In this document: positions 41,417-45,928 of the stretch, one piece after another
Layout of the letters: every line of letters begins with the position of its first letter
Numbering within the stretch: position 1 is the first letter of the stretch
Source: Bryobacterales bacterium
GTDB lineage: Bacteria > Acidobacteriota > Terriglobia > Bryobacterales > UBA6623
Direction of reading: 5' to 3'
DNA length: 45,928 bases
Assembly (NCBI GenBank): GCA_022824585.1
Contig: JAJDZN010000133.1
Coordinates: forward strand, 1-45,928
Made by a program: the position numbers and the translations under genes
The notes under the pieces: model-generated
The model's input: only the letters and a program-made list of their open reading frames with translations
The model's database searches: none
What the model was told of the DNA's origin: nothing

Positions 41417-42811
41417 CTAGCGGCGCATGTCTGCGATGGTCTTGTCCCACGGTTGCGGCGGCAGCGGGTCGTACCTAGGCCTCGAGTCCTCGGCCGGCAT
41501 GGATCGAACTACTGCGCTCAGCTTGGCGAGAGCCTGGCGGTGTTCGGGCTTGGTGCTAGCGAGCAGGTTGCTCTCTTCGCCGGGGTCGGCATGCAAGTCG
41601 TACAGTCCCCGGACCTCCGCCTCGTAGACGTGGACCTTGTAGCGCTTGTCCCGGATCACTCTCGGGGCGTAGTCCAGCAGACCCCGCACGCCTCGTTCGT
41701 CCAAGATGGCCGGACCGAATCCCATCGCTAGGATCCAGTCTCGCGGGCCGGCACGCCGCTTGCCCAGAATGACGTCGGCAATCGACTTGCCGTCGAGCTG
41801 CACGCTTTCGGGCAGGGGAGCGCCCGCCAATTCGCAGAAGGTGGGCAGCAGATCTGAGAAGTCGGTTAGTTCACCGCTCAGGACCCCGGCCGGCACCATT
41901 CCCGGACCGTTCACGATGAAGGGCTGCTTGGGGCCGTTCTCGGTCAGCTTGGCCTTGCCGCCCCGCACGGGGCGGCCGTTCAAGCTGCCGTGGATCGCGC
42001 CGGACGTTCCGTTATCGGTAGTGAAGATCACGATCGTGTTGGAACGGACGCCGGAGTCATCGAGCGCCTTCACCAGCCGGCCGACTAGGTAGTCGGTGTA
42101 GCGCACCATCGCCTTGTGCTTCTCAAGCTTGCTCTCGGCGAACGGCTCGTGAGGTGTCGACACGAGCGGACCGTGGGTGAGAGCCATCGGGTAGTAGAGG
42201 AACATGGGGCGGTCGTGGTGACGCTCGATGAAGTCCGTCAAGAAGTCGTTGAAGATGTCGGGGCCAAACTCCCCCGCGTAAGTCCGGCTGCCAGACTTGC
42301 TGGTGTAGACGTACGGGTCCCAGTACCGTTCGTTGCTAACCGGGTTGCCGCCCTCGCCTCCCGTCCAGACCGACCACTCGTCGAATCCATGCCGGTCGAG
42401 AATGTCGGGCTGCACGCGGAAATCGTTGATTTGCCACTTGCCCGCAATTGCGGTCGCATAGCCAGCCTCACGCAGCAGGCGAGCTACCGAGATGTTGTGC
42501 TCAGGGTCGAAGTGGCAGCCCGCCCCCCAGCGCGGCACGTCCCAGTGGTTCGTCCATCCGTGGCGGAACGGGTACTGGCCGGTCAGCAGCGTGACTCGAG
42601 TCGGCGTGCACTGCGGCATTGAGTAGGCGTTGCTGAAGCTCATCCCACCCTGTGCGAGCTTGTCGATATTCGGCGTCTCGATGCCTTCGCCGCCGTAGCT
42701 GGAGATCCATTCCGGCCCTAGGTCGTCCACCATGATGAAAACGATGTTGGGGGGTGCCGCCCAAAGGGGAACGGCAAGCAGCAAGATTGCGAGGCAGAGC
42801 ACGAGTGGCAT
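41417..42811 (-). CDS. Secreted sulfatase (type I)
   Basis: A 464-residue formylglycine sulfatase with a signal peptide (MPLVLCLAILLLAVPLWAA). The ATG at 42811 follows a GGAGAT ribosome-binding site; the longer frame runs into the S9 peptidase gene and is not supported. DDLGPEW (metal-binding) and C68-T-P-T-R (the formylglycine motif CxPxR) are intact, followed by FTTDNGTSGAIHG and LYDLHADPGEESNLL. Unlike the sulfatase at 12003, it has a Sec-type signal and no lipobox. The substrate is unknown. It is separated from the S9 peptidase stop by 98 bases. Confidence 0.92.
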   Translation of the reverse strand: MPLVLCLAILLLAVPLWAAPPNIVFIMVDDLGPEWISSYGGEGIETPNIDKLAQGGMSFSNAYSMPQCTPTRVTLLTGQYPFRHGWTNHWDVPRWGAGCHFDPEHNISVARLLREAGYATAIAGKWQINDFRVQPDILDRHGFDEWSVWTGGEGGNPVSNERYWDPYVYTSKSGSRTYAGEFGPDIFNDFLTDFIERHHDRPMFLYYPMALTHGPLVSTPHEPFAESKLEKHKAMVRYTDYLVGRLVKALDDSGVRSNTIVIFTTDNGTSGAIHGSLNGRPVRGGKAKLTENGPKQPFIVNGPGMVPAGVLSGELTDFSDLLPTFCELAGAPLPESVQLDGKSIADVILGKRRAGPRDWILAMGFGPAILDERGVRGLLDYAPRVIRDKRYKVHVYEAEVRGLYDLHADPGEESNLLASTKPEHRQALAKLSAVVRSMPAEDSRPRYDPLPPQPWDKTIADMRR

Positions 42812-42909
42812 GACGATGATCTCCAGAGTAACCCGCCTCGGCCCCGGGGCGATATCCGCCGGCAGGCCGGGGTGCTGGGGATCGGGGGGACGCCATTGAA
42901 ACGCCCTCC

Positions 42910-44982
42910 TCAGTCGCTCTCGGAGCTCCCCGTCCGGTAGCGCTCGAACCACTCCAAGATGTTTGCGACCTTGGCAATCAGGTTGGACGGACTGCTGCTC
43001 GCGATGCCGTGATAGGCGTCCTGTATCCGAACCATCTGCGTCGGCACCTTCCGGATCTGCAGCGCTTGGTAGAACTGCTCGGTTTCTCCCATCGGCGTGC
43101 GCAGGTCCCGTTCCCCGGTGATCAGCATCGTCGGGGTCGTGACGTTGCCGACCAGGGAGAGGGGCGAGCGGGCCCAGTAGTGCTCCAGCATGCCGTCCTC
43201 CCAGACCGGGCCGGGGAACCAGTACTGGTAGTAGGTCGCGTACCCGTCCGACGTGAGCGAGAAGCTGATCCAGTCGATGACCGGCTTCTGTGACACCGCC
43301 GCGCGAAAGCGGTCGGTCTTCCCGACGATCCACGCCGTCAGCACTCCGCCGCCGCTCCCGCCGGTCACCATCAGGTTGTCCTCGTCGATGTAGCCTCGGT
43401 CGATCACGGCATCGACGCCCGACATCAGGTCGTCGTAGTCGTGGCCCGGGTAGGCGTGGTGGATCAGGTTGCCGAACTCTTCGCCGTAGCTCGTGCTGCC
43501 GCGCGGGTTGGTGTAGAAGACGACGTAGCCCGCAGCCGCATAGAACTGCAGCTCGGCCGCAAAGCGGGGGCCGTAGTTCGCGAACGGCCCGCCGTGGATC
43601 TCGAGCACGAGCGGGTACTTGCGCGCGGGATCGAAGTCCGGGGGCTTGGCGATCCAGCCCTGCACGGGCCGCTCGTCGTGCGAGGATTCCCACCAGATCT
43701 CCTCGACGGCGGCGAGCTTCTTGTGAGCAAGAAGATCCTCGTTGAGGCCGGTAATCCGGCGCGGTTCGGTCCCTGCCCGGCCGATCGCGACATCGGCCGG
43801 GCGCGTCGGCGAATTGGCGGTGAATGCAAAGCTCCCGTCACGGGCCACCGTGTAGGAGCCGCTGCTGTAGGGCCGCCCGAGGTCGACACCGCCGACGTCG
43901 GCGGCAACGTCGGAGACACCGCCCTCTAGGGTGATGCTCGCGACCTTGGTCGTGCCCTGGTCGTCGTACTGAACGAAGAGAGAACGACCATCCGCTGCCC
44001 AATTGAGGTTGCCCACATCACGGTCGAGGCCGCCCACGCGGCGGACGCCGCCGCCGTCCCGATCCATGACGTACAGGCGGGAGATCTGGTAGCCCTGGTG
44101 GCGATCGTCGAAACCCGTGTATGCGATCCGGGAACCGTCTGGCGATACGGCCGGGCTGACATCGGGGCCGAAGCGGTCGGTAAGCTGCCGCAGTTCCCCC
44201 GTCTCGACCGATATCTCGAAAACTTCGCTGTTGCGGACATCGAAATCAGGGTTGTCCCGGTTGGCACTGAAGATGATCGAGCGGGAGTCGGGCGACCAGG
44301 ACAGTCCGCCGCCGTGGTTGTACGAACCGCTCGTCAGCTGGCGCGGCGTGCCCCCGTCCGCCGGAAGCACGAAAATGTGCGTGTGGCCGTCCGGGAGGTA
44401 TCCGCGTCCGTCCGCCCGGTAGCGGAGCTTCGAGATCACCCGTGTCGGCGTCGTCCACTCGGCGCCCTCGGGTTTGGACGGCATCTTCGCAAAGGCGGGA
44501 GCCTCTTCCGGCACGAACATCGTCAGCGCGATCCAGTTTCCGTCGGGTGACCAGGCGATGTTTCCGGGAGACTCGGTCACATTGGTGAGTTCCGCCGTCT
44601 GGCCGGTGTCCATCCAGCGCACGAACAGCTGTCTCTTGCCACCATCCGAGGCCGCGTACAGAAGGCGGTTTCCCTCGGGAGACCAGCGGGGTGAGCTCAC
44701 CGCGCCGCTTCCGTCCGTGAGCGCGCGGTGATTCGAGCCGTCCGCGTCGACCACCCACAGTGCGGAGCGCCCCTTGTCCGTCATGATGTCGAAGCCGCGC
44801 CGGACGTACGCGACCCGGCCGCCGTCGGGCGATATGCGGGGATCGTCGGCAACCTCCAGTTCGAAGACATCCAGGTACTGGAGCCTGTCGGGATCGGCGG
44901 CCTCTTCGTTGACCTGGGCGGCCAGCGGCCCGACCCCCAGAACGAGAAGGAGAGCAAACAGCGATGGGTGTCTATACGTCAT
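42910..44982 (-). CDS. S9-family serine peptidase (prolyl-oligopeptidase/DPP type), secreted
   Basis: A 690-residue protein with a signal peptide (~1-22, ALLLVLGVGPLAAQ). The N-terminal half is a WD/PD40-type seven-blade propeller (ISPDGGRVAYVRR, WSPEGNRLLYAAS, WSPDGNWIALTM, WSPDSRSIIFSA, VSPDGSRIAYTG). The C-terminal alpha/beta hydrolase (~440-685) has the oxyanion strand [12 protein letters not shown], the nucleophile GGSGGG (~541), an Asp in TGERDLRTP (~627) and His in QDAYHGI (~658). It degrades oligopeptides in the periplasm or outside the cell. Its promoter should lie in 44983-45050. Confidence 0.92.
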   Translation of the reverse strand: MTYRHPSLFALLLVLGVGPLAAQVNEEAADPDRLQYLDVFELEVADDPRISPDGGRVAYVRRGFDIMTDKGRSALWVVDADGSNHRALTDGSGAVSSPRWSPEGNRLLYAASDGGKRQLFVRWMDTGQTAELTNVTESPGNIAWSPDGNWIALTMFVPEEAPAFAKMPSKPEGAEWTTPTRVISKLRYRADGRGYLPDGHTHIFVLPADGGTPRQLTSGSYNHGGGLSWSPDSRSIIFSANRDNPDFDVRNSEVFEISVETGELRQLTDRFGPDVSPAVSPDGSRIAYTGFDDRHQGYQISRLYVMDRDGGGVRRVGGLDRDVGNLNWAADGRSLFVQYDDQGTTKVASITLEGGVSDVAADVGGVDLGRPYSSGSYTVARDGSFAFTANSPTRPADVAIGRAGTEPRRITGLNEDLLAHKKLAAVEEIWWESSHDERPVQGWIAKPPDFDPARKYPLVLEIHGGPFANYGPRFAAELQFYAAAGYVVFYTNPRGSTSYGEEFGNLIHHAYPGHDYDDLMSGVDAVIDRGYIDEDNLMVTGGSGGGVLTAWIVGKTDRFRAAVSQKPVIDWISFSLTSDGYATYYQYWFPGPVWEDGMLEHYWARSPLSLVGNVTTPTMLITGERDLRTPMGETEQFYQALQIRKVPTQMVRIQDAYHGIASSSPSNLIAKVANILEWFERYRTGSSESD

Positions 44983-45378
44983 TCCAGTTGCCCCCGTGGC
45001 GGAGCGTCCTAGGATCGGCGGCGCGTGATCCGCACTAGGTCAGGCCAGAAAAGTGATCCGCCGGCCGGACTGACCGGTCCCAGTACTGATCCGGCCATTC
45101 CGGCACCGACCGGCAGGTGGGCGAAACAGGCAGAAAATCGCCTAACAGGGTATCAGATTCAGGAATCCTGTTGCCCAGAAGAAGTCTCCTTTTCCAGTCC
45201 CGTAGACGCATAGAAGCGAGCCGTAACTACTCGGGCCCTGTCTTGACTATGTACTTTTTCGCCTGACATCAAAGGGTTTTTCTTGGCAAGAATCCGACGC
45301 GGAGTGGGACCCGCCCGGACTGGCCAGCGGCGGCCTTGCGGACTCGGCGGATGGCTCGCACGCTCGCAAGCGGTTCGC
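44983..45378. other. Divergent intergenic region between the S9 peptidase and the methyltransferase
   Basis: No gene is supported. An inverted repeat CAGGA-A-TCCTG lies at 45160-45170. Local composition near 45240-45285 is AT-richer than the surroundings, as often seen at the edges of acquired DNA. Confidence 0.4.
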
Positions 45379-45407
45379 TTGACAACCGCACTGGGACCGC
45401 CTATGCT
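45379..45407 (+). promoter_or_regulatory. Near-consensus sigma70-type promoter of the methyltransferase gene
   Basis: TTGACA (45379-45384) is followed by exactly 17 bases and TATGCT (45402-45407). That is 6/6 and 4/6 matches with optimal spacing. Transcription would start near 45414, about 29 bases before the ATG at 45443, which has a GGGAGA ribosome-binding site. Confidence 0.6.
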
Positions 45408-45442
45408 GCGGGTTAAGCACTCCTGCGGGAGACGACGCGGCG

Positions 45443-45928
45443 ATGGGAGCTTGGTACGGATCGAAGGCGACCTCGGGTCTGTGCCAGCCACTGATCGCGG
45501 CCATGCCGCCGCATGCCACCTATATTGAGACCCATCTCGGCGGCGGCGCGATCATGCAGCGCAAGCCGCCGGCCCTGCGCAACATCGGCATCGACCGCAA
45601 TGTCCGCTCGATCCGAGCGTTCCGCTGCGACTACGAGGTGGAACTGGTGCACGGCTGCTGCCACCGCTTTCTGGCCCAGTTCCCGTTTGCGGGCGACGAG
45701 CTGGTCTACGCCGACCCGCCCTATCTGCAGGCGGCGCGCAAGTCGCAGCGCCGCTACCGCTATGACTACACGCAGGCCGATCACGAGCAACTGCTGGAAT
45801 TGCTCACAGGCCTGCCCTGTGCGGTGATGCTGTCCGGCTACCCCTCCCAGTTGTACGAGCGGGCGCTGGCGGGCTGGCACAGCCTGTCGCTGCAGGTGAT
45901 GAACCAGGCCGGGGTGGTGACCGAGAAG
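45443..45928 (+). CDS. D12-class N6-adenine DNA methyltransferase, N-terminal part
   Basis: The frame is open from ATG 45443 to the end of the window, 162 residues with no stop. MGAWYGSKATSGLCQPLIAAM contains the FxGxK-like start of the D12 class, and IETHLGGGAIM is the SAM-binding motif I (usual form FxEPFxGxGa/s). VYADPPYL has the catalytic DPPY motif IV. It would methylate adenine-N6 in DNA (Dam/M.DpnII-like, or phage-type). No restriction enzyme partner is in the window, so it may be an orphan methylase from a phage or other mobile element. The C-terminus, and thus the specificity region, is missing. Confidence 0.85.
   Translation, partial: MGAWYGSKATSGLCQPLIAAMPPHATYIETHLGGGAIMQRKPPALRNIGIDRNVRSIRAFRCDYEVELVHGCCHRFLAQFPFAGDELVYADPPYLQAARKSQRRYRYDYTQADHEQLLELLTGLPCAVMLSGYPSQLYERALAGWHSLSLQVMNQAGVVTEK

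Noticed and set aside
42812-43693. N-terminal extension of the second sulfatase up to 43693
   Set aside because: The extension is Arg/Gly-rich and lies across the C-terminal catalytic part of the S9 peptidase. The signal peptide and ribosome-binding site support 42811.
1-45928. CRISPR array, rRNA or tRNA genes
   Set aside because: No regularly spaced repeats, no rRNA-like sequence and no cloverleaf were found by reading both strands.

Overview
The window looks like an accessory-rich stretch of a high-GC, Gram-negative-type chromosome, most likely from an Acidobacteriota member related to the Bryobacter/Solibacter group. The main evidence is a secreted protein ending in the TIGR03437-type C-terminal domain, which is typical of that phylum. 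A signal-peptide TPR protein, a TonB-family protein, a POTRA protein and two sulfatases fit the same picture. The sulfatases suggest a marine or host-associated habitat with sulfated glycans; that is inference. No rRNA, tRNA or CRISPR array was seen.

Layout. 1-5031 (+): the tail of an acyl-CoA carboxylase carboxyltransferase, a secreted HExxH protein, a VTT/DedA membrane protein and a SAM hydrolase. 5083-5460 is a decayed CpaF/TadA-type ATPase pseudogene, followed by a small membrane/coiled-coil protein. 6018-8987 (-): formate-THF ligase and an M23 peptidase, then thiL (+). 10108-13439 (-): a sulfatase, a small membrane protein and a sodium:solute symporter form one tight operon. 13516-19052 (-): nadE, a PQQ-type beta-propeller, a Gfo/Idh/MocA dehydrogenase and a TonB-like protein form a second compact operon. 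19170-21328: a secreted TPR protein (-), then about 690 bases holding a possible glycine-riboswitch-like orphan RNA and an IS21-like end relic, then a small conserved protein (+).

21403-28927: a beta-lactamase-fold hydrolase fused to a NamZ-type muramidase, serS, a glycosyltransferase/sulfotransferase pair and an NHLRC2-like thioredoxin/NHL protein. 29254-33333: a long-chain acyl-CoA ligase, a POTRA-only exported protein and a DUF3592 membrane protein. 33408-35511 is an intact insertion sequence with terminal inverted repeats and a perfect 10-bp target duplication. Its single ORF joins a DUF4338 domain (the domain of the Druantia protein DruA) to an ISAs1-family transposase; this is the most unusual object in the window. 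It sits just downstream of a vapBC toxin-antitoxin pair.

36287-45928: an SGNH hydrolase and priA (+), then ruvX, mltG and an unknown gene in overlapping order (-), a second sulfatase and an S9 peptidase (-). The window closes with the start of a D12-class adenine DNA methyltransferase (+) behind a near-consensus sigma70-type promoter. It runs off the end and has no stop codon in the window.
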